DNA of 64,000 bases from Tubiluchus corallicola (taxonomy: Eukaryota > Priapulida > Priapulimorpha > Priapulimorphida > Tubiluchidae): NCBI GenBank assembly GCA_030141605.1, contig JAQGDQ010000904.1:1-64000 (forward strand). Reading direction: 5' to 3'. Shown one piece after another: positions 11,813 to 25,700 of the stretch (position 1 is its first letter; each line of letters starts with the position of its first letter). The notes under the pieces were generated by a model. That model was not told the DNA's origin and made no database searches. It was given only the letters and a program-made list of their open reading frames with translations. The position numbers and the translations under genes are program-made.

Positions 11813-13116
11813 TATAAATCTGTAAACCTTGAGGGATGATGTACATACATCCGAACGAGACTGAGTGAAACCCCTCTGCTGGTTCAGTGGCTCATCTTAG
11901 AGTGATATGCTTGACAGTGAGTCAGGTTCATGTCAGGCCACAAACATCTCGAGAGGCCACCCCTTTGAGTGCTTTCTGGTGTGTAGCGTGCCGAAGCGTA
12001 TATAAAAAGCCCCTTTCCATACAATAAGTTCTACCACTGGTTTGACAAGGGTAATGTCCAAGCTTTCGAGATAAGCTATTAGCGTAAAAACAAACAATAG
12101 CTGTTGTAAGGTAACTTTGTTAATTATAATGACTTTAATAACCCGCAATCTCGTTGAAAATTTGTACGAAGTACTAGTAATTTTTTGTAGTACTAGTTAT
12201 TTATTTATTTAGAAATACAGTTATACAATCTATGGAAACAATGAAAAAATATACATTTCATATTAATGATTATGATATGACAGCATGCATATGGCGTTGA
12301 TGGCAAGAACCAGAAGTAAAAACATGATAGGTGCTTGCGCCACTGTAAGTATGCCCTAATAATAATTGAAGGGAAATTTTTAGGCAGTTTAAAAGAAAAA
12401 AGTTGTGCAAAACAAGGAAAGGAGCGACGGATAAAAGAATGTTGGAAGAGTGGCAGGTGAACAATCAGCTTAATGAGATCAGAAGGCGCTCTAATTTCTA
12501 CTCAAAAAAAGAACGAAAGAGTGCAAAGTGATTAGTCTAACACTTTGACTGTTATGCCCTTGAACAAAAAAGAATTTTTGTTAATTCTAGCGCATAAATA
12601 TGACTATTGATGGGGTCGGCCAGAAAAAAACTCCTCCCAAACTCGTAGCCCTCCATTCTGGCATAAGCTATTGTAAAAGAGACCAGCATTGACAAATAAC
12701 CCGGTTTCTCCACTCCCGAATGTCCAAGAGCTATCAATCCCAAAGAAGGCCCTTGCGCCGCTAAGACATTTCTTCTACTCACTGTTCCTCTGGGAACGAC
12801 GAGTGGAAACTTTGTGAAATGGCCATTTTCGCTCATTGCTGGAACACACTCTAGAAAAATCATTGTAGAGGAGGTGAAGGTTTTGAAGAGACGTTTATAG
12901 CTCTTTGAAAAGAGGACAAACTGTGCTGTATGGTGATGTGGATCCCTTACAAATGTCTGTACAAATTAGTTTTGGGAAAGTTTTTTCTGTACAGCCCTGT
13001 ACATAATTTAGAATATGTCTTTTTTAAATTACATATCGACCTCTGCTATAGATAATAAGATGTAGACAACATCCTAAAATTTTTGTCTGCAAAGAACCTT
13101 GTTTTTTTGGAAAGAG

Positions 13117-13243
13117 TTTACAATTCCCAACACAATTTAAGTAGCCTAACCCTAACCCTTAGTGTAGCCTTAGCCTTAACTCTACTCAACCCTAACCCTA
13201 ACTCAAATCCTAACTCTGACCCTATTTCTAACCCTAATCCTAT
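13117..13243. repeat. interstitial telomere-like (CCCTAA) repeats with one flanking arm
   Basis: Degenerate CCTAACCCTAACC-type repeats run from about 13145 to 13243. They are preceded at 13117-13138 by TTTACAATTCCCAACACAAT, the same arm that borders a second telomere-like block at 19035-19161 in the opposite orientation. The distal arm was not found here, so this copy looks truncated. Confidence 0.75.
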
Positions 13244-15116
13244 TCAGGCACAAATCCTAATACTAATAACTAATTTTCTATATGCCAGCATTTTGCAACA
13301 CGAGCTCTTATTATTAGAATATTAATGCAAGTGGAATCATTAAGAGCAAACATGACCTAATCTTATATCAAACACACGTATTTGAGTATCCTGTTTGAGA
13401 TACAAAAAATGTTGCCCAGTAACCAAAGCTATCCAACCTAGCAGCAGGCAAAGATAAAAAAATCTTGAAGTCTACGTATACGTTATTTTTTTAACCTTAC
13501 ACCTTGCTAACCTCATATCCAAAACAAACAGTCCTGGGTTCAATTTAGCATGTTGGCCGCACTCCAGATGACAAAAGACCCACAGTTTTACCTTAATTCT
13601 ATGGGTGAAATTAAAAAATATTCTGTATGAGTTCGCCCCTTTGCAGTGTGAATGCATGCGCAGGTCTCTTACAAATGTCTTTAGCAGGGTAAAGGGCAAT
13701 GCTGATCTCGAACTGGATATAAGCCAAAGTAAACTGGAAAATACTGGTTCACTAAGTATTTTTGTAATCAGAATTTAATTATCTATACATGCATGAACTT
13801 GAATGAATGACAGCAATCCTATTCCATTAGTTTTGTTTTTTATCGGCGAGGCCAAGCGTCGCGGATCTGGGAGAACCCGTCCGCTGTTGTTCGTTTTCAT
13901 TATGTTAGGCATACTGTTTTCACTTTTAAATTACGTTAAATCATAAACCCAATCAGTCAACGCCGTGAAACTTGCAGGCTAGATATCTAGGGTAAAGACC
14001 CTGAAAACGGTGCCGTGAATGGCGACCTCGGTCAAAAGGTCAAGACCTCTGGACATTGGCTAGTTTCTTGATTCAATTCATCCGAGGGCTTTGAGTGAAT
14101 TTCGACTTTTTTTCATAATTAATTACGTGGAGTAGACGTGTGCTTAGACGTTTAAAAGGTGTGGATTCTTTAAAGGCGCAAGATAGGAGCCAAAATGCGT
14201 TAGAAAGTTTCAGCAACTTAAGTGCAAGATGAGCAACTCGGGCAGTAATTAAAAACTGGTAATTAAAAAGAGTTCTAAAGTTATGATTATTTTAGACTAC
14301 AAGAAAATTCTGAACAAATGCTTCTAAAAAGTTCTAGGGCCACTTCCTTTCTAAACGTAGGCAACACAGCAGTCTGATCAGTTTGATGTCATGAATCTAA
14401 AAAAGAATGTTGCCAGCTTGAAAAGCTGGCTGAAAAGGGTCAGAAAAGCCAAAAATAAGATGGCCGCCAAGTTTCTGCACAAATTATATAAATAAGGAGA
14501 AATTTCCAGAAAATTAAATTATAAGAAGCGATTATGACATGCTTTCCAGAGTAGTCGCACCTAAGCAATCCATTTTTGTTACTTTCATTTTAAAGATTTA
14601 TTAAACATGTAAAAGTAAAAAACAATCTATTTTATCAAGTTGACCTTACTGAGTCTAAAAAAATGCTAGATCGCATTATGGATGCAAAAATATTGAAAGT
14701 CTAATCAACATAGAAAAAAACGGCCGCTGAACACCGATATGTAGTCCAGCCGTATGGTGAAAAAATTGTTCAGTTCGCCTAAATGTTACAAAAATTTTGC
14801 ACAATGCTAGGACACATGCAGGTATAACTTTCGACTTTGCGTCAACCGACTTTGGCCGCCATATTCAAGATGACTAATAAGATGGGTGTTGTTGCATATA
14901 AAGGTCATATCTTAACTGTTGGAACAGATAAGATGATGATAAATTTTCAGGGTTAAGGAACCGAGTGATGTCTCAAAAATACTAAGATGGTTTCTAAGAT
15001 GGTTGTAGTCGCTTATGTAATTATATTAGGCATAGTGCACGTACTACTGGAGATAAGACAATGATTTTTGAATCTAGATGTAGGTTTTAAGGGTTTTAAA
15101 GATCGAGGATTTAGGG

Positions 15117-15118
<2 letters not shown>

Positions 15119-15168
<50 letters not shown>
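15119..15168. repeat. ATT trinucleotide microsatellite
   Basis: About 16 perfect copies of ATT/TTA. ATT arrays elsewhere in the window (40169-40222) form the tail of a SINE, but no SINE body is evident immediately upstream of this one. Confidence 0.9.
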
Positions 15169-15170
<2 letters not shown>

Positions 15171-16439
15171 CATTGAACCGTTACAATATGAACAATATCA
15201 TGTATGCACATCGCACATTCAATGTAGGGCCTGATAAAGAGACATGCAAAACAGTTCAGGCCTGAATTCATAGATCCTAGTACGTTCTATCACATTCACC
15301 ACACTATATTTGCACAGAGCTGTGCAGACAAAACTTGTTTGGACATCATTACATTTGCCATTTCACATTGCTAGCAGCAACATTTTGTAAGTTGCTAATA
15401 TGCTTCAGGTGTTGCTAGTTCCCATGTCACGCCAGTAGACCGCTTACAGCCCAAGTTAAATGGCAATGGTAAACCTTGGTCAGTGATAAATCTTGGGGTC
15501 AACAGCGTCCTTCTTACCGCACGTCTGATGTGCTTATTGCCTCCATTGACCTTCCTTTTCTTGTGAACAAGCTTTTTCATACAAGAGTACAAGAAAACGT
15601 TCAAATACAGGCATGTATTCAGGCTGCAGCAGTGCTTCTTAGAAGTACAAATGCTTCTCTTACCCTAGAAACACTCGCCATGTGGGCCACCATTTCGGCT
15701 TCTTGAAAATGGGGGCCCATTAGATAATATCCTAAATCCTTGACCTTCAAAGCTTATATATATATATGTAGATATTAAAATCACTGTCCTATTTGCCTTA
15801 GAACGTGCAATATAGCGAATATATTACACAGCCAACTGCAAGCATTTCGGCAGCCATCTTGAAACGCTAACTAAGGTGCCGTCATAGCACCAGATATAGA
15901 TTCACTGAAATTCGAAAACCTATATTTAGAGATCAAAATCCTCATCTTGCCTGTTCTGATAGCTAAAATAATGGCTTTAAAGAACAAGCAACAGTCATCT
16001 TGTCGATCACACTGTGGTCTTGATGGGTTCCTCATATTCCTTGTATCCAAAATTACCTTTCCTTTGGATGTAAATATATCCTTTCTGACTGACGTAAACA
16101 GCTAGAATCAGAATGGCGAATGAACCGTCCACTGCGAGTACTGAACCAGACGGTCACTCATCCATTTACCGACAAGTCTCATGGTTGCTTAACTGCGATC
16201 ACATAGTAAACAGTGCAAGCGCTCCGCTTTTCGCCTACACAGATATTTGACACTATTATCCGAAACTTGCATAAGAAAAACTGGCCTAATATTTTAAATG
16301 TTTTGGCTATCGTATATCAGTTCGTTTGCCAATTTTACCCTCAATATAGGTCATCAAATAAATTTGAGACGAATCAACAACTACATGAATATAAGTAACA
16401 GGCTGCTTTTAGTTCGAAAATTACTCAATATTTTTGACA

Positions 16440-16680
16440 AATTAAGACAAAGCATAATTAAAATAAACGTAGACTCTATTGAGTCGATAAGTTTTTTTGT
16501 ATTCAAGAATGCGTTGAAACCTCAGCTAAAAAATTGTAAGTCAGTCGTTGTCACTCGTTGACTTTTTTCTGTGTTTTATTTCTTTAACATTTTAATTATT
16601 GTAACATTGTAAAGAATCTTAATGTAGATCCACACAATGATGGCGTTCGTTTCTCCCTGCTGCAAAGTAAAAAAATAAAC
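16440..16680 (+). mobile_element. possible LINE ORF2 C-terminal remnant
   Basis: The frame ending at 16561 reads DKLRQSIIKINVDSIESISF followed by FKNALKPQL. This resembles the conserved WNSLP...SLSSFKxxLK end of non-LTR retrotransposon ORF2 with the tryptophan lost. A short 3' trailer ends in an A-rich AAATAAAC stretch near 16675. Similarity is weak; an intact comparison copy would be needed to be sure. Confidence 0.4.
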
Positions 16681-18842
16681 TTACCTATATACAATGTTGA
16701 TTACTTGGTTGCAAACCCTAGAAGGCGGAATCCCAAGCAGACTAAACCTATATACATGCACGCCCACTATCAGATGGTTGCGTTTGATAAGGTAGGCTCG
16801 TCAACGCGTCCAAAGGTTACTGGAGGAAGGCCAATCTAAGATAACTCTGATGACCAAATTACTTTTTAGGGAACTTGTTATATGTTACATACTACTAAAT
16901 GACATAATCCTTGTACGGAATATGGAGTAAAAAACTGAAATCGGAGGGCTCTCCTCCAATGTTTGGAACCAATAAAACATCAAACAGGTCTCCATACGTA
17001 ACAATTACGCCATAATTCTGCAAGACATGCCCCAAAACTGAAATATGCCTAGCAGTTTAATAAACGCTAAGAAAACAAAAAAAATTATTTACTTTTCTTG
17101 ACAAATATTTGTTCGGTATTAACGCATTCTTTAAATTTAATAAAACACTTTGTCGGTGTGGGCATGACTTACTAACGTCAGCATCCTTTATATGCCCGTT
17201 TTTACTACAATAATTGCACCCGTTAATTATAAATGATGAGTTCAACGCGTTTAATTAGCACACAAGTTGTGTCACGCTAGAGAATGCCAAAATTCAAGCA
17301 AGTACTTTTCGTGTAATATTTCTCAAACAACATTACTGACATAATAGCATATCGTGTTACACAATGTTCATGCAGTTTTACTGACAGCAACATACTATAT
17401 CGCAAGTTTTTTGGAGTCTTACAGTTTTTCTACGCGTTTCGTTAGTCTCCGGTTACATTTCCAGTGTAAGAGTTTTAAATTGTCCCCAGTTTCAGCACCC
17501 CGCTGGCCAGGAAAAAGAACCTAGGTTTAATATATCCCCAGGGTAATTTGAAACTAGGTATCAGTTACCTACCCCATCTTATGCTCTATATAATGGGAAA
17601 GATCTGCCCTAAGTTACCTGTGTTGTGGTAAAGGTTGCATAGACGCTATAGGCAGAGAAATAATCGTTCTTAAACGTAAAACTAGATCAAGTAATTTATT
17701 GCCAAATATTTTTAAATTCTTTTTTATTGATAACAGAGATATGCCTGGATAATGGACATAAAAGCAGGCAAGCAAATGCTTACGTACCGATGTAAAAGTA
17801 ACACGTTGAAATATTTTACATAATATAATGGTATCGACTTATGTTTGCCAACTCGTTCTTTTTTTAGTTTTCTAGATATTTGTGACTATCGACGTAATTA
17901 AATTTAGCCTCCATTGTTCCTTAAGCAGCTATTGCTGTGGCAGCGGAATCAGGCAGTGATGTTTTTCCGCCAGAAGAGGTCAGATGACCACGTCATAAAA
18001 TTTTTGTGATTGACAGTTCCCCTCAGGGCTATACAATGGATGTGAATCAGCAACAAAACTGCTTTTGCTCAAAAGTAGTCTTTATTTTTGCAACTCTGAA
18101 AAGGTTGCTGCAGCCTCCAGATGTCCTGCCATGTGTGAGTACGTCTGCGAAACGTTTCCATTCTCAAGAATACAATGCGACAGCTAAAAAAACGACAGGC
18201 GTCTGTTCAAATTCTGTAACTGTACATTCTCGTAAAAATGAATATTCACAACAATTTTCTCGTAAAATTGTACTAAACGTGCGCCACGATGAGCAAGAAT
18301 TTCATCTCGGCTTTATGTCCCTCATTCCGTTTGATGAACTATTAGTTACAAAAATGAAATGTTTATGTTCAAACACCTGCCCTATATAGGTCTACACTAA
18401 TGACACACAGAACAGGAGAAAATAATTGAATACGGGCAATAGTAACAGCAAAAGCTCCTCAAAGTGCACTAACTGTTTGACTTATACATATACAGTAAGG
18501 AACAATAGAACATTACAGGCTAACAACCACAATCTACGTTCAAGCTTCGATTTTCGCTGAAAGTGGATGATGGATTTTGGATGTTGTTTACTGGGAATCA
18601 CTTATACAACTTTTTCGTACAACTGAAACTGTGAATGAACATCATTCTGTGTTCTATTAGTGTGAATGACGGACGTGATTTGAACGAAACATGCTACAAC
18701 AGGACTGACCTCACGCCGGTAGAAACATTTTGATACCCATTTCATCAAAAATTATGGACACAATCTACACAATTATGGAACCTTCACGTTACAGACGCAG
18801 TTCGAATACTAAGCAAGAAATCCACCGAATGCTTTCAGATAT

Positions 18843-19698
18843 CTATGGCGTCAAAATTTCTTGAAGTGCTTTTGAAATTGCTAAAGACGACTTGATGCAT
18901 CCGTCGAAATTTGAATGAGTGAAGGCATCGCCTCCAATGATCAGTGGAGGGTCCTTGCATAACACATAACACCCTGGCTCCCCCGGAACTCCTTTGTACA
19001 CCTGAAAGGACAGTATTTTAAGTATTGGTTAATGTTTACAATTCCCTACACACAAGAAGCGGATTAGGGTTACGATTAATGCTAGAGTTGGGATTAGGGT
19101 TAGGGTTAAGGTAGGGTTAGTGTTGGGGTTAGGGTATTTAAATTGTGTTCGGAATTGTCAACTCCTTCGTAAGTATTTTACAGCAAAATAATGCCAAACT
19201 ACGAGTTAGTTAGTCCTGAGCAGTATAGTGACTGGTTTTTGTCAGTAATGCTTGCAGAATCGCTTTAACATATAACAACGTGAGTCGCATAAGTTCACAA
19301 GTGGCTTCACTATCCTAGTTCCGTCTTGTCTTGCGTGGTTTTTTGGATGTTTTAGTAGTTAATTGTGTTCGTTGGCTTTTGCCACATAAAACAGCTCTTG
19401 TTTTCGTCTATTTTCGTTTTCATTAACCCCTAACTCGTCTGCTTTTCATCAGAGACGTCGTGAGTTCGGTACCGTGGCTAAGTCACGTCGAAGATCTCAA
19501 AAACGGTACCTGTTAGCCCTAGCAACGCGTGGCATTTGGAAAAGAAGCGGGGAGAAAAATCTCTGTTATGTAGGTGTAGCTTGTTATTTGCGGTCGGCGA
19601 GAAAAGCTTCATGACAATTTAAATCCTATTTTAAATAACGGTTATTATTATTACATTATTATTGTTATTGTTATCGTCATCATCATCGTCATCGTCAG

Positions 19699-19784
<86 letters not shown>

Positions 19785-22700
19785 CTATCTTTATCTTTAT
19801 CTTTATCTTTATCTTTATCTTTATCTTTATCTTTATCTTTATCTTTATCTTTATCTTTATCTTTATCGTTATCGTTATCGTTATCGTTATCGTTATCGTT
19901 ATCGTTATCGTTATCGTTACCCTTACCCTTACCATTACCATCACGACTACCATCACCATCACCATCACCACTACCATTACCATTATGTTGTTATTAGTTT
20001 TTATTTCAGTTTTCACGTTTTTTGTTTCGTATCTTGTTTTCTTTCTTAGCACGTATTAGGGGTGTTCGGTAACGTTATAAAAAACCGATTTCTCAAAAGA
20101 GGTAATCCATAGTCCAAAATTCAGGCTGGAATGCTATCATATGCTTACTTTAGTCTGTACAGTATTATTAATTATTCATCCCAGATTTAATTACTATTGA
20201 TTTTGAGCTAGCTTTAGTCGGCTTTTATGACATTAAATTAACGTAATTGTAACACAACGGTAAAACTGAGAAATTATACGGAAATTATACAGCACCTAGT
20301 TACGACTTATGAGTTACGAAATTTCCGGTTAATTAATTAAGGCAGAAACTTGAAAACGCGCATTTTAATTGCGTTAGCATTCGGTTACATCGATGAAAAT
20401 GTCTGTTTCCTGCAAATAAATTCTGCAGTTGATATTGGCACAAAATCTAATTCACGTGAGGAAAGCCATGGGTCATCAATAACTAGGAGACTTGCAAATT
20501 TTGACAACATGCGATTAAGTCTACTTTTTAAGACAATTACGAATAAGATCTTCTACCTTGAAGGAAATCCAACAGAAATTTTCTGTCGAGATGACAAATG
20601 GATATTCAAGTCTTGGTTAGATTTAAGACAATTTGCTAACGTTACAGCATATCAATTTGATTTATGTCAATAACTACAGATGTTTGTTTGCAATAGCCCT
20701 GCTTATGCGGGATTAGTTTTCAATAACATTACTTACATGCAACAATGATTATCAGTAATTGTCTTCTTTATTCTCTAGTATCAATACATATACTTGAGTT
20801 GCGTTACCTTTAATGCTATGGGTGTTTGTAAAATTATATTTAACTTCCAACCTCAAAGGTTATATTATTTTTCGAAACAGCTGAATCTCGTTTTAAACCA
20901 TGGGTGAGTTTGCAATGCTTTTAATGCTTATCACTAACTTACTCTAGATTATAATTCTCACATTGCGTGTAAATCCTAATTTTTAGCTGCACACAACTGC
21001 TAGGCAGTTTTACAAATGGGCTTCTTTTCCTCTCGTCCACCATCTTCTTTAGGACGCAAAGTTTCAATTTGCTCAACATTATTTTGCTCAAATGTCCAAG
21101 ATTTTGTTGAGTTCTACCACAGCCTCAGTTTTCATTACAGGTAATTACGTTGTTTTAAATTTATCAATTCAATCGAATATTGTATTAAATCATGCTTATA
21201 TTGTATTACTTTGCATCTGGTATTATTGCATTATTGCCGGGTACTTTGCATATCAGTGTTTTGCACTCCTAGAGTTTTATGGTGTACCTAGGCTGAATTA
21301 AATGAATAATTTATGCTAACTGAGTTTCACAAAGCCTTCACTTCCCTAATGACGTCGTTGTTAATAGTTTAGTGAATGTAACAACGACTTCGTCAGCCTA
21401 GTGAGGGTTTTGTGAAACAGGTATGGGAAAAAATTTCAGTCTTGTTGCGAATTTAAGTCTATTATTACTCCAACCGAACGCTAGTGAATTTCTAGACTTA
21501 AATCGATGTCATCAGCTTAAATTGTGTATACATGGTCACTTTCGGAGGGTTGGGGAGGGTAGGGGCAGTGGAAGAATAGCCAAGCGACGTGCCTCATGTG
21601 CAAAGGGTCGTCAATAAATATCATGGGGCATTTTTTCGTCTACTTCTTCTATATGCTGGATATTTTTTATAAAATTGATGTAAATGGTGCTTTAATAAAC
21701 GCCTAGCAGTGTTATGGAAACCATAACTTACCTGCGAATATTTCCATCTGTGCAATTTAATTGACTTAGGAACTGGCAGGTCTGGCAACAGCTTCTTCAC
21801 ATGCGACAAGATGATATCAGATACTTCATCTTTTAGAGCATCTAAATGATCAAGGCCAAACTTCACGCTAGTATGCACTACCACAGACAATGGACAAGCA
21901 TTATCTGAAAAAAATCAATTGTTTTTCAAAGTAAAATTCTTCTTTATTGATTATTTAGTTTACTATGTATGAATAAAACATAAATTATTAAGTATTAAAT
22001 GGCCTGACAGAATATCCTGTGATGATCCACTGATGTGATCAAGAAGAATCCTTGGAATGAACAAATACAAGTAAGAAGATTGCTTTGGATTGAGCATGCA
22101 ATAAGACACCTCAAGAATCTTCTCTTCCTATAGCATTCAGTAAAACTCTTGAAATGACAAAAAGCCAAGAGGAGGTCAGCTATTGATCTGTGTAGATATA
22201 CTGCAAAAAGATTTAGCAAATACAACTCTAGATTTGAGGGATGATGCATCGAGAGCAGTGGTAGTGGACAGGAATGCGTGGCATCAACAGGTGGGACGTG
22301 CCATGTTTTAGAACGTAGCAGCACATAGATGACGACAAATAAAATAAGCAGAGTTAAAGGCTTATACAAGCCAAACAAACATTAAAGTTTTTTAACGAAT
22401 TATTATGATTACACAAAGAATTCATAGTTATTATTAAACAAAAGAGAGTTACAAATTAACTTACCTTTCTCTGGCGAATTTCGTACGCGTGTATTGCCCT
22501 AAAGGTCAAGAACGACGACGCACGAGGTCAAAGAGCGTCTTTGATTATCAATGTTTGTTTAACGATCTCATGACTGCATTCATTACGTCATTCATCTCGC
22601 GCAACGGAAAATGGCGGTTCTTCAAACTTAATACCGCTAACATCGAAATGATAAAAAATCAAAAGAAACAAGTTTCATAGTAAGTTTACAATAAAATAAA

Positions 22701-25700
22701 TTGAATATTTGTGATGAGACTACGACTTTAAGTTGTAAAAGCTTATATTATAGTGAGGTTTAATTTGACTTTAAGTCAGATTTCAAAAATGGCATGAAGG
22801 TAATTTACCTTGTCGACGTATGTTGTCCATAGATATAAATCTAATACAAGGATCATTGTATATATAAGATGCAGTCCACGGTACAGTGACATTTATCTCT
22901 GAGGAAAAAAATAAAACCAAACAATATCTGCTGGAATATTCGACAGCTTCCAATGTTTCTAACTGGCTTTCAATAATATCTGAAATTAAATGAGAAGAAG
23001 TTTACTTTAAGTTCATTTGATGTTCATTTTATTATAACAGTCATCAACGGAATAACTATTATAATTATGAATTAATAAATATAATAGCATTACTGTAATT
23101 GATCGAAATCAATTATTTTATTTATGCAATCCTCCTAATGGTAGAGACGATTTCATATGATAGGTTTAAGCTGTAATAGCACACGCAGTGCTGCATATTG
23201 TGAAAGAGATACTCCTTTTCGTATTTGCATATGCTTTGCGAAAAAAGTTAAACAACACTGGGCCTAGTTAGTAAGCGGAGGTATGGTCGACTGCAAAGTA
23301 TGGTAAAAGTCAATACGTGATTTAATTCCGTCCAGTTTTAGAACTTGTGGAACTGGCATGGTCAGAATAACAGACTGGAAAGTATCCTCGTGTCCAGACT
23401 TTGTAGTTACTTGCCACACATGACCTGCCTTTACTAAACCCTTTATGTCGTAATCATACATCACCTGAGCGCCTGAAAAATGAATCTTCACATTATTAAA
23501 GGTTTCTCCGTGTCTAAAAGGCCATTTTTACGAAATTATAGCTTTACATACAGTTACTATTAGACTTTCACTGAGTTGAGGACTATGAGTGTTCATGGTA
23601 TGAAATGTAGTCTGAGATATGCATCAAAAAGACTGCCAGGTATAGGTAATTTAAAACGCGGACATTATTAGGTCGGGTATGGTAGATCATCCTCAATTGG
23701 GCCACTGACGACATGTCTTATCGATCGATTTCACTAGAAAGAGAGAAACAGAAACACACTCTATGCTCTTCCTGTTGTTCACGTATGTTGATCGCAGATC
23801 TACTAAATTCTATATTTTGTAAGCTTGCTATATTGCTGATGATGCTACTCTTTCAGTCTCTTTGTACAGCACTTACAACAATACCCGATTTGAAGTGTTT
23901 TGTAATCTTGCGCAGTAATCTATTTCATTTATATTGTACTGCAGGGCTGTGATGAGATGAAGTGTAATACTGGCATGGGATACAGTAGACTTCTCAGGTG
24001 TGCGTGTGAACGTGGCTTTATCTAGCACATAGACTCCTATTCTGACCTTGTGTTAGTAAAGGCCACTTGTCACGTGCACACCTGAGCTTATAAAAAGGGT
24101 AGGTCTGCTGTAGTTCCTTGTCAGTGGTCGTGTCTTTCATCGCAGTTCTGTTCACATTTCACAGGCTTTGTCGCAAACTCCGTTCTTTTAGGTAAGCTAT
24201 TTGTAATATTTTGTAATAAATTGTCATTTCGACTCTATTATTCGGGTTTTGTTTTGGTTTGGCGTTGAGTGACTTAATTGAGACATGCCGCACGGTGCAG
24301 GCCGCGGTGCCATCCGTCCTGCCTCCGTTAAAAACGGACAGCAGTCCAATATCATTTATTCGTACTCTTATACGGAACAATAAATATAAAAAACTCTTGA
24401 ACCACATGAACAGACTTTAACCGCCAGTAATGCAATCCGAAAATAATGGCAAAATTCTGTATCCTTGCAAAAGCTCGGATTTAGCAAATAGTCTGCCGGC
24501 ATGCAAATAAGCATTGAAATCACGTTTTCTTATTCAAACCAACAAATAACCATCAGAGTTTTCTATTTTTACAGAAACGGAATGGAGAAGAGTTGCAACA
24601 GAAAACAAATGAAAAAATATTAGCAAATCAAATTTTCGTATTCTTATTTTATTTTAACTTAATTTTCTGCTTGATTGCTTTGTGTCACATCAAGTTTATT
24701 TTTGCAACGACTAGACATTTTGTGGTTGCACGAGAATCAAAGAACCAGTGAAACGAACAAGAATTATCGTAGAGCAATCGGTACATAATATAATAAATAT
24801 ATACGTGATATAATAAATATAAACTAAAATCGTGAACAAGGACATGCTACATAATTACATAGGTAAATCATCATTTAGAGACAGCTGCAGACAGTGAAAA
24901 AAGAGAAAAATTATCAATTCATTCAGCAAACAGAATTAAAATGCAACTTAACAAGCAGAAAAGGCACTATTAGAAAGTTCGTGCTTTGTTGATTATTGGT
25001 GGGGTGGCTTTAGTAATTGAGCGCCTAGTAGTTGGCGAACAACATATTAATTTGAAGAATGAAAGTCATTGAAAGAGCTGTGATATCCAAGTCATGACTT
25101 TTTAGATGACATATCAACTTTGAATGTCGTCAAAAATAACAGGAAGTCTAAATAAAAAATAGTTGTGCATAAATTGGTACACAAAAATTGTAAATAATTC
25201 ATATGCACCTCACACAAAATGTACTTAACTGAAAAACGCATGTCCAGAAGATAAATTTAGTCAAGAATTTCTATAAGGTGTCCAACCTCCATATATGCCG
25301 GCACTGTAGAATGATTATTTTGTACAGTACAAATTAACAAATTACACTCAAAAAATGATAAGTAATTACGTAGTGAAAGATATGATAACTGCTGTTAGTG
25401 CCTCAGTTCTCTAAGTTTATTAGTCTCATAATCAAACGATGAAATCAGATGCGAATCTATCACAGTTTAACTTTAATTTTTTTGTGATGCTATATTAGCA
25501 GAAATGCTTATGGTACCAGAAAAAAGTATTAGTAATCTAGACTGTGTATATCTGCAACGAACTCTGTAATCAAGCAAGCAACTCTACGTTGGAATTCTCC
25601 ACCATTACACGTTAAACAAATCAGGTCCCTATCAGCATTTAAAACAAAATTAAAATCATTAATATTAAACAAATATGGAATACCATCACACTAGCACGAC

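Larger units (their letters stand above)
10890..18842. other. gene-poor interval between the GST and renalase genes
   Basis: No exon with recognisable protein similarity was found. The 5' untranslated exon and promoter of the GST gene should lie at its left side. It contains a tRNA-like SINE head, a degenerate telomere-like repeat, an ATT microsatellite and a possible LINE remnant, listed separately. A 127-codon frame at 18006-18389 (plus) and a 103-codon frame at 12552-12863 (minus) have no recognisable domains or clear splice context and are treated as chance. Confidence 0.6.

Noticed and set aside
12552-12863. 103-codon minus-strand frame
   Set aside because: No domain recognised, no convincing splice context, and equally open alternative frames nearby; length is possible by chance.
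18006-18389. 127-codon plus-strand frame just beyond the renalase 3' end
   Set aside because: No recognisable motif, no initiation or splice evidence; kept only as a transcript-check candidate.
19651-20052. Methionine/isoleucine/lysine- and Ser/Leu-repeat proteins on both strands
   Set aside because: Low-complexity translation of the compound microsatellite.
20350-20673. 107-codon frame in renalase intron 6
   Set aside because: No similarity recognised and it lies in an intron with no exon signals on that strand.
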